Of a DNA stretch of 64,000 nucleotides, positions 1 through 8,449 are shown in pieces (the first letter of the stretch is position 1; each line of letters starts with the position of its first letter). The position numbers were made by a program, and so were the translations under genes. Under the pieces are notes generated by a model. It had not been told where the DNA came from, did no database searches, and was given only the letters and a program-made list of their open reading frames with translations. Source of the stretch: an uncultured Coriobacteriaceae bacterium (GTDB lineage: Bacteria; Actinomycetota; Coriobacteriia; Coriobacteriales; Atopobiaceae); the NCBI GenBank assembly GCA_902786015.1, contig CADAAU010000008.1, positions 62,001-126,000 of the forward strand. The letters run 5' to 3'.

Positions 1-1290
1 CACTACGTGTTCCTAGGTTGTCACATCTTCCCCGGATCTCCCGCCGATGCCGACGGATCCTATTCGGGCGGTGCCTACATCAACGAGGATGCAGACGAGG
101 CTTGGTTCTATTACACGGGCAACATTCGTGAGGGCGACGGCGACGGCACTACATCGGGTCGCCTGGCCAACCAGACACTTATGCGCTCCTACAACGGCAT
201 AAACATGGAAGGCAAGGAGATCGTTCTCGACAACTCCGGCTACCCCGCCTACTGCAGCTGCCACGTGCGCGATCCCAAGGTATGGAAACAGGACGGCAAG
301 CTCCACATGCTGCTTGGCGCGCGCACGCTTGCCGACTCGCGCGGCGCCATCATGATGTACGACTCCGATGACGGATACGCATGGGAGATGTCTGGCTCCG
401 TCACGAACCTCGAGGAGAAGCCCTTTGGCTACATGTGGGAGTGCCCCGACCGCATCGTACTTGGCGGCAAAGAATTCCTCTCCACATGTCCTCAGGGCAT
501 GTGCAAGGCGATCGAATCCCAGGGGTCGACCCGCCCGACTTGTCAGAACGTCCACGCCGCTGGATACTTCCCCGTCGATGGCACTATCGTCGACCTCCTT
601 CATCTTGACACCGAGCGCATGGATGCCAAGGCGCCTCGTGCTGCCATTGACGAAAGCACCTTCGTGGACTGGGACTATGGTTTTGACTTCTATGCCTGCC
701 AGACCCTCGTGGCCGAGGATGGGCGGACCATGCTTGTGGGTTGGATGAGTTTGCCGCACGATGAGGACGACGTACGCGCCTACGACAACCCCACCGAAAC
801 CTGGCGAGGCGTCCTCACCGTTCCTCGCGTACTCACGTACTGCGAGAAGTGCGGACGCATTCTGCAGGCACCTCCCGCCGAAATTGATGCGCTGCGTGGC
901 GACGCACAGACGTTTGACGGCTCGGTCACCTTGCCCAAAAAGTGCGCAGACGTCGTGCTTGATGGCATCGAGGGCAAAGGAACGATTAAGTTTGGCGACT
1001 TCCTCGAACTTCGCTTCGAGGAAGACGGTATTGCCAAGCTCGAGTTCACCGATATGACAAAGAGCGGTGACCGCAAGTTGCGGCAAGCCCCCATCAGCGA
1101 CGTGCGGAAGGTACGCATCCTCGTCGACACCTCCGTACTGGAGATTTTCGTCAACGATGGTTGCTACGTATTTGGCACCCGCTTCTTTGAGGAGTCTGAC
1201 ACCCTCACCATTTCCCATGACCTGAAGGCCGCTTCTCAGGTCTGGTATCCCATGGACGAGGTCGAGGTAAACTACCTAGTGTCTCGTTAA
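1..1290 (+). CDS. GH32 sucrose(-6-phosphate) hydrolase, 5' end outside window
   Basis: Glycoside hydrolase family 32 (invertase / sucrose-6-phosphate hydrolase), which cleaves beta-fructosides. The frame is open from base 1, so the GTG at 7 is an internal Val and not the start. Visible family motifs are the SYSGGA stretch (usual form CxSGS), RDPKVW with the transition-state Asp, and WECPD with the acid/base Glu. A beta-sandwich-like C-terminal part follows. The N-terminal WMNDPNG box with the nucleophile Asp lies upstream of the window. The stop TAA is followed at once by a strong hairpin. The exact substrate (sucrose, sucrose-6-phosphate or fructan) cannot be told from this part. Confidence 0.88.
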   Translation, partial: HYVFLGCHIFPGSPADADGSYSGGAYINEDADEAWFYYTGNIREGDGDGTTSGRLANQTLMRSYNGINMEGKEIVLDNSGYPAYCSCHVRDPKVWKQDGKLHMLLGARTLADSRGAIMMYDSDDGYAWEMSGSVTNLEEKPFGYMWECPDRIVLGGKEFLSTCPQGMCKAIESQGSTRPTCQNVHAAGYFPVDGTIVDLLHLDTERMDAKAPRAAIDESTFVDWDYGFDFYACQTLVAEDGRTMLVGWMSLPHDEDDVRAYDNPTETWRGVLTVPRVLTYCEKCGRILQAPPAEIDALRGDAQTFDGSVTLPKKCADVVLDGIEGKGTIKFGDFLELRFEEDGIAKLEFTDMTKSGDRKLRQAPISDVRKVRILVDTSVLEIFVNDGCYVFGTRFFEESDTLTISHDLKAASQVWYPMDEVEVNYLVSR

Positions 1291-1300
1291 TCGCCCAAAA

Positions 1301-1328
1301 AAGCGCCGGGACGTCAATCCCGGCGCTT
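1301..1328. terminator. Bidirectional terminator between convergent genes
   Basis: A perfect 11-bp stem (aagcgccggga / tcccggcgctt) with a 6-nt loop. It is flanked by an A-run on the left and a T-rich tail on the right, so it can end both the GH32 gene (+) and the lipoprotein gene (-). Confidence 0.85.
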
Positions 1329-1364
1329 GTCTTGTTTGCAACTCCCCTATCAATTCATCTTGCC

Positions 1365-2051
1365 CTATGAGACCACCTGAACCGTCTTTGAGGATGGCTC
1401 GTTCAAAGGAAGTCTGGCATCGGTGGGGAACCAGATGTCTTCCGCCTTGGCCGCAATTTTTACTTGTTTGCCATCAAGACTCTTCCACAAATCAAGATCG
1501 CCATACTCGATGACGAAGCTCTCGTAATCGGTGTGTTCGCCTATACCAAACATCTTTGATTTTCTTGTAACTTCTCCCGACCCGTCGGCAAGCATTCCCG
1601 TGATGTCTTTCTCGGAGTCAAAAACGAGAACTGCATATGTTCCGCCATTGCTCACGGCTGCAGGGTCGACGTCGACTCCCTGCATCTTGATTATTTCTTC
1701 GGCATTAGTCACGTGCACCGTGCCCTCGAGCACTTGATTGCCCTGCGCAATGGCGTCCTCTTCCGATATCTGGGATTGAACAGTATCCGCTACGTCCTTC
1801 GCCTCACCTCTACTCATTTCGTTCGAATCTGTCGTGGCATTCGCGTCCGCAACGGTTGCCTCATTCTTTTCCTGGTCCTTGGAGGAGGCATCTCCCGTAA
1901 CCGACTCGGTTGTTGGGCTCTCCGAGACAGCATTACCGCCAACGTCTTCTTTGCTGGCCCCCGATGACGAGCAACCCATCATCAACGCAAGCGAAAGTCC
2001 GCATGCAAATGCCGTTAAAACCGGACGTAGAGCTCTGTTGTTCTTCACCAT
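1365..2051 (-). CDS. Secreted lipoprotein of unknown function
   Basis: A 228-aa protein. The start at 2051 is chosen because an AAGGGGGAT site sits just upstream and because it yields a proper lipoprotein signal: MVKNN, a hydrophobic stretch, then LALMMGC with the lipobox Cys near residue 25. A Ser/Thr/Glu-rich low-complexity linker (about residues 27-100) follows, then a folded C-terminal half containing GTVHVTNAEEI and a Lys/Asp-rich end. I do not recognise the C-terminal domain. It ends at the shared terminator downstream of the GH32 gene and is divergent in function from the neighbouring flavoenzyme operon, from which it is separated by 37 bp. It may still be co-transcribed with it. Confidence 0.7.
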   Translation of the reverse strand: MVKNNRALRPVLTAFACGLSLALMMGCSSSGASKEDVGGNAVSESPTTESVTGDASSKDQEKNEATVADANATTDSNEMSRGEAKDVADTVQSQISEEDAIAQGNQVLEGTVHVTNAEEIIKMQGVDVDPAAVSNGGTYAVLVFDSEKDITGMLADGSGEVTRKSKMFGIGEHTDYESFVIEYGDLDLWKSLDGKQVKIAAKAEDIWFPTDARLPLNEPSSKTVQVVS

Positions 2052-2088
2052 ATCCCCCTTCTCGTTTGCTATGACCAGTCTTTCCCGC

Positions 2089-2454
2089 CTATGCGCATCT
2101 CGTTGCGATGATGTCGACGCCCGTACCGCATACGTCGGCAACCACCACATCTCCAATACTTACAGGTGCCGTGACGCGTACGTCACGTAAAGCTCGCATC
2201 ACGTCAAATATCAATTCCTTCGGCACGTCGTGGGCCGTCTTGACCGATACCATCTTTTGAGTGGCACTTCCAACAACCGGTACGCTCGTTGTAACGATGC
2301 GCGTTGGGTTAGTGACCTCCTTGCGGCCGTACGAGTCGCCACGCCTGCACGTGTTTCCCGTAACTGACACCACCTCGCCGTCGTCTACCACAACCGTCAG
2401 AAGACATCCCAAGGGACAGTTGATGCAAGTAAGCTCATGCGTCTCTTTAGACAT
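2089..2454 (-). CDS. DUF1667 small metal-binding protein of the GlpA-like operon
   Basis: A 121-aa protein with an N-terminal CINCPLGC motif and further Cys in GNTCRRGDSYG, the hallmark of DUF1667. Members of this family are regularly encoded next to anaerobic glycerol-3-phosphate dehydrogenase-type flavoenzymes in Firmicutes and Coriobacteria. The Cys pattern suggests an Fe-S or zinc site, and a role as electron-transfer partner is inference. It starts 3 bp after the stop of the upstream FAD oxidoreductase and is the last gene of the three-gene operon. Confidence 0.85.
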   Translation of the reverse strand: MSKETHELTCINCPLGCLLTVVVDDGEVVSVTGNTCRRGDSYGRKEVTNPTRIVTTSVPVVGSATQKMVSVKTAHDVPKELIFDVMRALRDVRVTAPVSIGDVVVADVCGTGVDIIATRCA

Positions 2455-2457
2455 GAT

Positions 2458-3723
2458 TCACTCCCCCTCCAATGTGATGGTAATGCTTGAGGTGTCGGGC
2501 CGTGCGAGTACATCCGACTTCTTGAGCACGACCTCCTCCATCTCTCCCGGAGCCATGACACGTTTCCTTCTATGTAGGACGCGATCTTCTCCCACATACA
2601 TGCTCACGAACGTGTCGCGGTAGACGTTGGCAACCCTGAACCGTATCGTTAGCTTATCGGGCATGCGGCTCGGGCACACGCGAGTCGGCACCGTATAGCG
2701 CACTCCCCCCTCGGCACAGAGGCAGATTTGAGTTGAGTCACTTTCCTGGACTTGGTCCAATACGAATCTCGCCGCAGACTCTCCTGCAACAGCTGCTTCC
2801 TGACTCACGTAATCAACCAAATCATGTACGTGCAGGACATTACCGCATGCAAATATTCCTTCGACATTCGTTTGTAGGCTATCGTCCACGACAGGCCCAC
2901 GGGTAATGGGGCTCAACTCGACCCCCGCCTCACGTGACAGCTCGTTTTCGGGCAGAAGTCCAACGGAAAGTAACAGCGTATCGCAAGGATAGCGCACCTC
3001 GGTTCCCGGAATCGGCCTGAGCTGATCGTCGACCTCGCTCACCCATACGGCTTCTACGCGCTTCTTTCCCTCGATGCGAGATACGGTGTGCGAAAGCAGC
3101 AAGGGGATGCCAAAGTCATCCAGGCATTGGACGATGTTTCGCTTTAGCCCTCCTGAGTACGGCATGATCTCGGCGACGCAAGCGACTTGGGCCCCCTCAA
3201 GTGTCATACGACGTGCCATTATAAGGCCAATGTCACCGGAGCCCAGTATGACCACCTTGCGACCAGGCATCTGGCCCTCTATGTTTACGAGTCGCTGGGC
3301 AGTACCGGCGCTAAAAATCCCTGCGGGCCTAAAACCGGGAATATTGAGTGCGCCTCGGGGACGCTCTCGACACCCCATCGCGAGCACCACAGCCTTCGCC
3401 TGAATCGAATACAGTCCACGCTCGGGGTTCACGACCGTCACGCATCGGTCTGACGAAACATCAACGACCATCGATCCCAAACGACACTCAACGCCCAGTT
3501 CCTCAGCACACGCGACATAGCGCGCCGCGTATTCGGGACCAGTGAGCTCCTCTTTAAAGGTGTGTAGACCGAATCCATTGTGTATGCACTGGTTAAGAAT
3601 GCCGCCCAGCAGTGTGTCACGTTCAAGCACGACCACGTCGGAACACCCGGCATCATAAGCCGCAATGGCCGCAGCGAGTCCCGCCGGACCGCCACCGATT
3701 ATCACGATGTCACGAGTCTCCAT
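2458..3723 (-). CDS. NAD(P)/FAD-dependent oxidoreductase of the GlpA-like operon
   Basis: A 421-aa pyridine-nucleotide disulfide oxidoreductase-like flavoprotein. The N-terminal FAD dinucleotide-binding motif VIIGGGPAGLAAA is at residues 7-19. A second nucleotide-binding motif VVILGSGDIGLIMARR is near residue 160, and the FAD-closing motif (VEGIFACGNVLHVHDLVDY) near residue 290. The C-terminal 80 residues form an extra beta-rich domain. It lies 5 bp downstream of the GlpA-like gene and 3 bp upstream of DUF1667. In known operons of this type the protein passes electrons between the substrate-oxidising flavoprotein and NAD(P), but the acceptor here is inferred. Confidence 0.85.
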   Translation of the reverse strand: METRDIVIIGGGPAGLAAAIAAYDAGCSDVVVLERDTLLGGILNQCIHNGFGLHTFKEELTGPEYAARYVACAEELGVECRLGSMVVDVSSDRCVTVVNPERGLYSIQAKAVVLAMGCRERPRGALNIPGFRPAGIFSAGTAQRLVNIEGQMPGRKVVILGSGDIGLIMARRMTLEGAQVACVAEIMPYSGGLKRNIVQCLDDFGIPLLLSHTVSRIEGKKRVEAVWVSEVDDQLRPIPGTEVRYPCDTLLLSVGLLPENELSREAGVELSPITRGPVVDDSLQTNVEGIFACGNVLHVHDLVDYVSQEAAVAGESAARFVLDQVQESDSTQICLCAEGGVRYTVPTRVCPSRMPDKLTIRFRVANVYRDTFVSMYVGEDRVLHRRKRVMAPGEMEEVVLKKSDVLARPDTSSITITLEGE

Positions 3724-3728
3724 GCCCT

Positions 3729-5192
3729 TTACCTCCCCTCGCGATTCGATTCACGAACAAGAACGTGCGAGCCCGGACCGCATTTGGTTATGTCGTAAGG
3801 ATCAACTCCAAGCTCTCGTTCCATCAGCGCCATAATCTTTGGAGAACAAAAGCCGCCCTGGCAGCGTCCCATCGTTACTCCGGTGCGTCTCTTTATGGCG
3901 TCAAGCGAAGTCGCGGCCGGCACGCGATGCATCACTTCTACAATCTGCGCCTCGCTCACCCTACAACACCTGCAAACGATGTTGCCGTACGCAGGATTCT
4001 TCTTGCAGAGCTCCGCCCACTCGTCAAAGGTTATGGCCATAAGATTGACATACCCCTTGCGAGTCGGCACAAACTCACCCTCTAGCTTCTCTGGAAGGCC
4101 CAGACGATCGCGCACGAGTCCCGCCATCATCACGCCAATTGCGGGCGCACTGGTAAGCCCTGGACTCTCGATTGCCGCACAATCAAAGAAGCAAAGCGCC
4201 TCCGACACTTCGCCAATCACGAAGTCATGGGCGTCCTGATGCGCCCTCAGCCCGGCAAAGCTCGTAATGACTTCGCGCAAGGGTACGTTTTTGACCGTGA
4301 GCGAACTCTTTTGTGCGACTTCCGCCAAGCCCTCGAACGTCGTATCGGTTGATTCCTTGTCGTCGACATCCGTTGCCGTTGGTCCAACAATCAGGTTGCC
4401 GTGAACCGTGGGGCTCACGAGAACGCCCTTCCCCATCGCCGTAGGCAACATGAACACGGTGTGTCTTACATACTGTCCCGCCGTCGTGTCGAGCAGGTAG
4501 TATTCGCCCTTCCTCGGAATGATTCGCAACTGGTCATTGGAGGCGGCCACCATATTGTGTATCTCGTCCGCATAGACGCCAGCAGCATTGATGACTGCAC
4601 GCGTCTCGATTGTGCTGTCTCCCGCAATGACTTGCCACGCGTCACCGTTTCGGTTGATTGCACTCACCGACGCATTGAACAAGAATTCCACGCCATTTGC
4701 AGCCGCATTCTCGGCCAAAGCAACCGTAAGGCCAAACGGGTCTACGATGCCGCCCGTAGGCGCCCACAGCGCAGCCACGGCCTCATCTGCAATATGCGGC
4801 TCCAAGCCCACCAATTCGTCACGCTCAATAATGCGCAGGTCTGGCACACCGTTCGCCAACCCACGTGCCATCAACTCGTCAAGTCCGCTGCGCGTCTCTT
4901 CGCTTACGCATACCACCAACGACCCCACGGGAAAAGCGGCAAACTCAAGCTCTGAAGCCCATTCGTACATCAGGCGATTGCCTTCTACGTTAAGGCGTGC
5001 CATCAACGATCCGGGCTGGGCATCAAACCCCGCATGAATTATGGCCGAGTTCGCCTTCGAGGTGCCGCAGCACACGTCATCGGCACGTTCAACCACGCAG
5101 ACGCGTGCGTCGTATCGGGCAAGCTCTCGTGCAATGGCACAACCCGATACACCTGCCCCCACGATCACGACGTCGTATTGTTTGTTTGGCAT
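3729..5192 (-). CDS. GlpA-type FAD oxidoreductase (glycerol-3-phosphate dehydrogenase family) with C-terminal [2Fe-2S] domain
   Basis: A 487-aa DAO-family flavoprotein. VVIVGAGVSGCAIARELARY at residues 8-27 is the FAD-binding motif, and the substrate domain carries KANSAIIHAGFD. The C-terminal 90 residues form a BFD-like [2Fe-2S] domain (IVCRCCRVSEAQI ... GRCQGGFCSPKI), as in anaerobic GlpA. Start supported by GGAGGTGGATAC upstream of the ATG. It is the first gene of the operon with the NAD(P)/FAD oxidoreductase and DUF1667. The likely reaction is sn-glycerol-3-phosphate to dihydroxyacetone phosphate. Another 2-hydroxy acid substrate (L-2-hydroxyglutarate-like) is possible, because no glycerol kinase or facilitator is in the window. 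Confidence 0.83.
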   Translation of the reverse strand: MPNKQYDVVIVGAGVSGCAIARELARYDARVCVVERADDVCCGTSKANSAIIHAGFDAQPGSLMARLNVEGNRLMYEWASELEFAAFPVGSLVVCVSEETRSGLDELMARGLANGVPDLRIIERDELVGLEPHIADEAVAALWAPTGGIVDPFGLTVALAENAAANGVEFLFNASVSAINRNGDAWQVIAGDSTIETRAVINAAGVYADEIHNMVAASNDQLRIIPRKGEYYLLDTTAGQYVRHTVFMLPTAMGKGVLVSPTVHGNLIVGPTATDVDDKESTDTTFEGLAEVAQKSSLTVKNVPLREVITSFAGLRAHQDAHDFVIGEVSEALCFFDCAAIESPGLTSAPAIGVMMAGLVRDRLGLPEKLEGEFVPTRKGYVNLMAITFDEWAELCKKNPAYGNIVCRCCRVSEAQIVEVMHRVPAATSLDAIKRRTGVTMGRCQGGFCSPKIMALMERELGVDPYDITKCGPGSHVLVRESNREGR

Positions 5193-5254
5193 GTATCCAC
5201 CTCCTGTGATTGCCTATACAAAAACTATCACAGGTAGGCGACACCTCCGCCGAC

Positions 5255-8053
5255 TTATGAGATGAGCGGTAAAGGAAGGTCTTTCTCAATCGCTCCAAGG
5301 CCCGCATGGGTATTGACAATTGCCTGCGCGCCGTGTTCCATAGCTTGCTCCACGAGTGTTACGAGCCATGCTACGCCTTCCACGCTTGGAGACGCGAGTA
5401 CCGCCTCCACATGCTCGCGGTCTATGGATGGGGGCACAATCACCATGATGCCTGATGCGGCAAGGGGCTTGCGAATTCTCGGGCCCGACATGTCTTCCAC
5501 AGTCCCCAAAACGAGGATACGATCGTATCCGGTATTTTTTATGCGTCGGGCGATCTTTGCGAACTCAGATTCTGGCTCGTACGGTCCATCGTCTTCGATG
5601 TATCCAACCATGCCCATGACCTTACCTTCACTCCAGAGCGGCATCTTTGTTACCAGTACGTTCCTGATCTCGCCCTTTCGTATTATGTGTCCCCTCGAAT
5701 CGATGACTTGCTCCCCTCTGTTTACTCGCGCGTCATCCTCTGCGAAGGTAGGATTGTGAGTCCATCCAAGGTCTTCGTCGGTCTTTCCCAGAATCTCGTC
5801 GACTGCCTCAAAGCCACTATAATCCAGGAATCTGCGACTCGCGCCCAAGAAGCGTCCTTGGCTGTCTTTCCAGAAGATGCATTTCTCGGTCATCTCCAAT
5901 AGTCCAGAAAGCAAAACGGCATCGTCTATGCGCCCTGCAGACCCAGCCGCCTGTCTGGCTATGCCTTCGATGTCCAAATCTCGCATGCAGGACAAGAATT
6001 GCTTATGTCCGTCCATGCTCACGGGAATGAGCATAAACAGTTGGTCCTCGTACCGCTCGTTGTCCGACAGGGCAAAGAACGTGTCGGCAAGATGAACCGT
6101 GGGCACATGCCTCAATCGTTCGTCAACGGTATCGAGATCATAAAACTCAATAAATCGACTGCGGTCGTCAGGGTGTATGAACTTCTCGCAAAACGCATCA
6201 ATTTCGTCTTGGGGCGTAGCGCCAGCGCGCAACGACTTGTAGCGTGGAACATTAAGGTATATGTTGCGCCAAGTGTTTTCGGTGACATCAAGCAGGTCAA
6301 TTCGCTTAAAGATCGTATAAAGGAAACGCAAGGAATTCTCGAGCAACTTGAAGTCATTGAACTGTGAGTAGCGCGTCACGCTCATGATTTCTATGAGGAA
6401 GGCGTTGCGCTCTTCCGAACTCTCGACATGCCGAATGCCCACGGAACAGAAGTTTCCGTTGAGCACGAAGTCGACTTGCTGGGGAATGCCCGTTGTCAAT
6501 GCCTTGGAAGAGGCATACATCAGCTTGTTTCGAATATCAGAAAGATCCGAACCCATCCGCGCAACAAAATCATCGAGCGAAGTCGAGCCCGATTCCGCCA
6601 CGAATCGGTTGAAGGCCGTATTCGCGGATAGAAACGATAGCCTTTGTCCGCAAATCTCAAGAAGGGCAAACGGCTGGCTACCTTGGAAATGCGCCGCCTC
6701 GACGCCTTGCACACTTGCACGTGTGCCATCCATGAGGTTGACCTTTCCAATCGAATCGTAATACCTCATGTCTTCGGCAGTCTCATGCAAGTCGACGGTT
6801 TCCTCAAGGTGTTCCATGATGCCCTCATGGTCCATGGGCTTGGCAAAGAAGTACCCCTGGGCCTTCTCGCATCCCACCGCCTTAAGAAACAAGAACTGCT
6901 CCTCGGTTTCTACCCCCTCGCACAGTGTCTGCAAGTTGAGTCGCTTTACCATGCTTATCGCATCCGCAACGATTACACGAGCACGTTCGTTGTCCTCGAC
7001 CTCGCGGAGCAAGGACATGTCGAGCTTGACAACATCGAAACTTGTCCCCTCCAAGACCTGAAGGCTCGAGTATCCACTTCCAAAGTCGTCAAGATACAGC
7101 TCGAATCCCGCATCCCTAAACCGCTTGATGCCCCTCATCAGAAGCTCTGAGCTCTGGGCAAGTGCGCTTTCGGTAATCTCGATGTGGACTTGGCCGATTG
7201 GCACATCGTATTCTTCCATCGCATTTCGAACGATTTGATACATGTCGCACAGCTCGAAGTCAAGCCGACTGAGGTTTATCCCAAATGGTACGTTAATACC
7301 AAGCTTCGAAGCTTCCGCCCACTGTTTGCATGCCAAGCGGACAACCTCGGCATCAAGACGATAGATGAGTCGATGCCGCTCGAGCTCAGGGATAAACTCA
7401 TCTGGACGTAGGAAGCCATATTCCTCAGACACCCATCGAGCGAGGATTTCGACCTCGCAAATCATGCCAGTCAGTACGCGCACGATAGACTGCGCATACG
7501 CACGAATCTCCCCACGTTCGATGGCGTCATCCAAATGCTCTCGCACGTAGGCCCGACGATTAAATACGGTTTCGAGCCCGCTATCGAACAGACGCGAGTA
7601 TGCCGGACTTCGTAGCTGGATATCCTCGTACGCATACTGAGCGCGCACCAAAGCATCGTCGAGCGTCATGTCAGGACGCAAGACGCAATAGCCAGCCTTG
7701 AGCATGAGTCCATCGACTTCGCCCGAAGTTGGCAGCTCTTTGTTGATGGTATACAGAATGTTCTCGACGTCATCCGAGGGAGCAAGCGCCGTGAATCCGT
7801 CGGTCTCGAGCCTGCCCACCATATCGGAAGACAGCCAAACGCGCAGATGAGACGCAACCAGTTTCAGTACGTCGTCGCCCGCCTTCGTTCCATACCGCAC
7901 GCCATAGGCCCCAAAGTTCACAAGTCGCAAATACACGATCGATAGTCCGTCTGGCACAGCGCGTGCAATGACCTTTTGGGCTCTTTTGACAAAGGATTCG
8001 CGATTGAGCAATCCCGTCAGACTGTCTTGGGCCAATCGCTTTATAACAGGCAT
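5255..8053 (-). CDS. GGDEF(degenerate)-EAL-PAS protein with racemase-like C-terminal lobe
   Basis: A probable c-di-GMP phosphodiesterase of 932 aa. Domain order: a degenerate GGDEF domain (DSLTGLLNRESF; the signature reads ETDGF instead of GGDEF, so a cyclase is unlikely), then EAL (about 165-415), a long middle region, PAS (about 715-825), and a C-terminal lobe (last 100 aa). The EAL domain keeps the usual ligands: EIL in place of EAL, INLS, EITES, LDDFGSGYSSL, VKLD, CEGVET and AQGYFF. The tail resembles the second half of aspartate/glutamate racemases but has lost the catalytic Cys. I prefer the ATG at 8053 because GGACGGAG lies just upstream; an ATG at 8089 extends it by 12 residues but has no clear ribosome-binding site. 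No membrane segment is seen. Whether the PAS and tail sense a ligand is inference. Confidence 0.85.
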   Translation of the reverse strand: MPVIKRLAQDSLTGLLNRESFVKRAQKVIARAVPDGLSIVYLRLVNFGAYGVRYGTKAGDDVLKLVASHLRVWLSSDMVGRLETDGFTALAPSDDVENILYTINKELPTSGEVDGLMLKAGYCVLRPDMTLDDALVRAQYAYEDIQLRSPAYSRLFDSGLETVFNRRAYVREHLDDAIERGEIRAYAQSIVRVLTGMICEVEILARWVSEEYGFLRPDEFIPELERHRLIYRLDAEVVRLACKQWAEASKLGINVPFGINLSRLDFELCDMYQIVRNAMEEYDVPIGQVHIEITESALAQSSELLMRGIKRFRDAGFELYLDDFGSGYSSLQVLEGTSFDVVKLDMSLLREVEDNERARVIVADAISMVKRLNLQTLCEGVETEEQFLFLKAVGCEKAQGYFFAKPMDHEGIMEHLEETVDLHETAEDMRYYDSIGKVNLMDGTRASVQGVEAAHFQGSQPFALLEICGQRLSFLSANTAFNRFVAESGSTSLDDFVARMGSDLSDIRNKLMYASSKALTTGIPQQVDFVLNGNFCSVGIRHVESSEERNAFLIEIMSVTRYSQFNDFKLLENSLRFLYTIFKRIDLLDVTENTWRNIYLNVPRYKSLRAGATPQDEIDAFCEKFIHPDDRSRFIEFYDLDTVDERLRHVPTVHLADTFFALSDNERYEDQLFMLIPVSMDGHKQFLSCMRDLDIEGIARQAAGSAGRIDDAVLLSGLLEMTEKCIFWKDSQGRFLGASRRFLDYSGFEAVDEILGKTDEDLGWTHNPTFAEDDARVNRGEQVIDSRGHIIRKGEIRNVLVTKMPLWSEGKVMGMVGYIEDDGPYEPESEFAKIARRIKNTGYDRILVLGTVEDMSGPRIRKPLAASGIMVIVPPSIDREHVEAVLASPSVEGVAWLVTLVEQAMEHGAQAIVNTHAGLGAIEKDLPLPLIS

Positions 8054-8173
8054 CGCACTCCGTCCTTCGAGGGCATCGAAGAACATCATACTATAATCGA
8101 GCGTTTTTTTGATTTACGCTCATCACGAAAGGGCAGGTTGCAGCGCCCGACTGTCGCACTCCCGGCAGGGGTC

Positions 8174-8425
8174 CGGGGTATGTCCCACGTGCTCAGACAG
8201 TCCTCGCCTGAGCAGGGGCGAAGGTTACGTGCCTGAGCTCAGACAGTCCTCGGCTTCGCCTGCAGAACTCGCGCAGGCACATAACCCCCGCCCCCGCTCT
8301 GCTGCGGAACTGCGCGCGGAGACATACCCCGAGCCCCACTTGCTGCGGAACTGTGCGCGGAGACATACCCCGAGCCCCACTTGCTGCGGAACTGTGCGCG
8401 GTGGACAAACCCTGCGCCAGTGCTC
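8174..8425. repeat. GC-rich intergenic repeat region with 41-bp tandem repeat
   Basis: The 360-bp gap between the ligase gene and the EAL gene contains several repeat layers. A 41-bp unit starting gctgcggaactg occurs at 8301-8341 and 8342-8382 with one mismatch, and its first 19 bases recur at 8383-8401. The 16-mer gctcagacagtcctcg occurs at 8191-8206 and 8237-8252. An 11-bp inverted repeat pairs cggggtatgtc (8174-8184) with gacataccccg inside each 41-bp copy. No convincing ORF lies here. Strong secondary structure is expected in RNA from either strand. Confidence 0.8.
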
Positions 8426-8449
8426 CGTTATAAACTACGGAGAAATGTG

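Noticed and set aside
13..1218. Long open frame antisense to the GH32 gene
   Set aside because: The plus-strand frame carries all GH32 motifs; the antisense protein shows no family features and no ribosome-binding site. Similar antisense frames over the ChW, hnd and gdhA genes were dismissed for the same reason.
8301..8401. Tandem units as a CRISPR array
   Set aside because: The 41-bp units are directly adjacent without unique spacers, and no cas genes are nearby.
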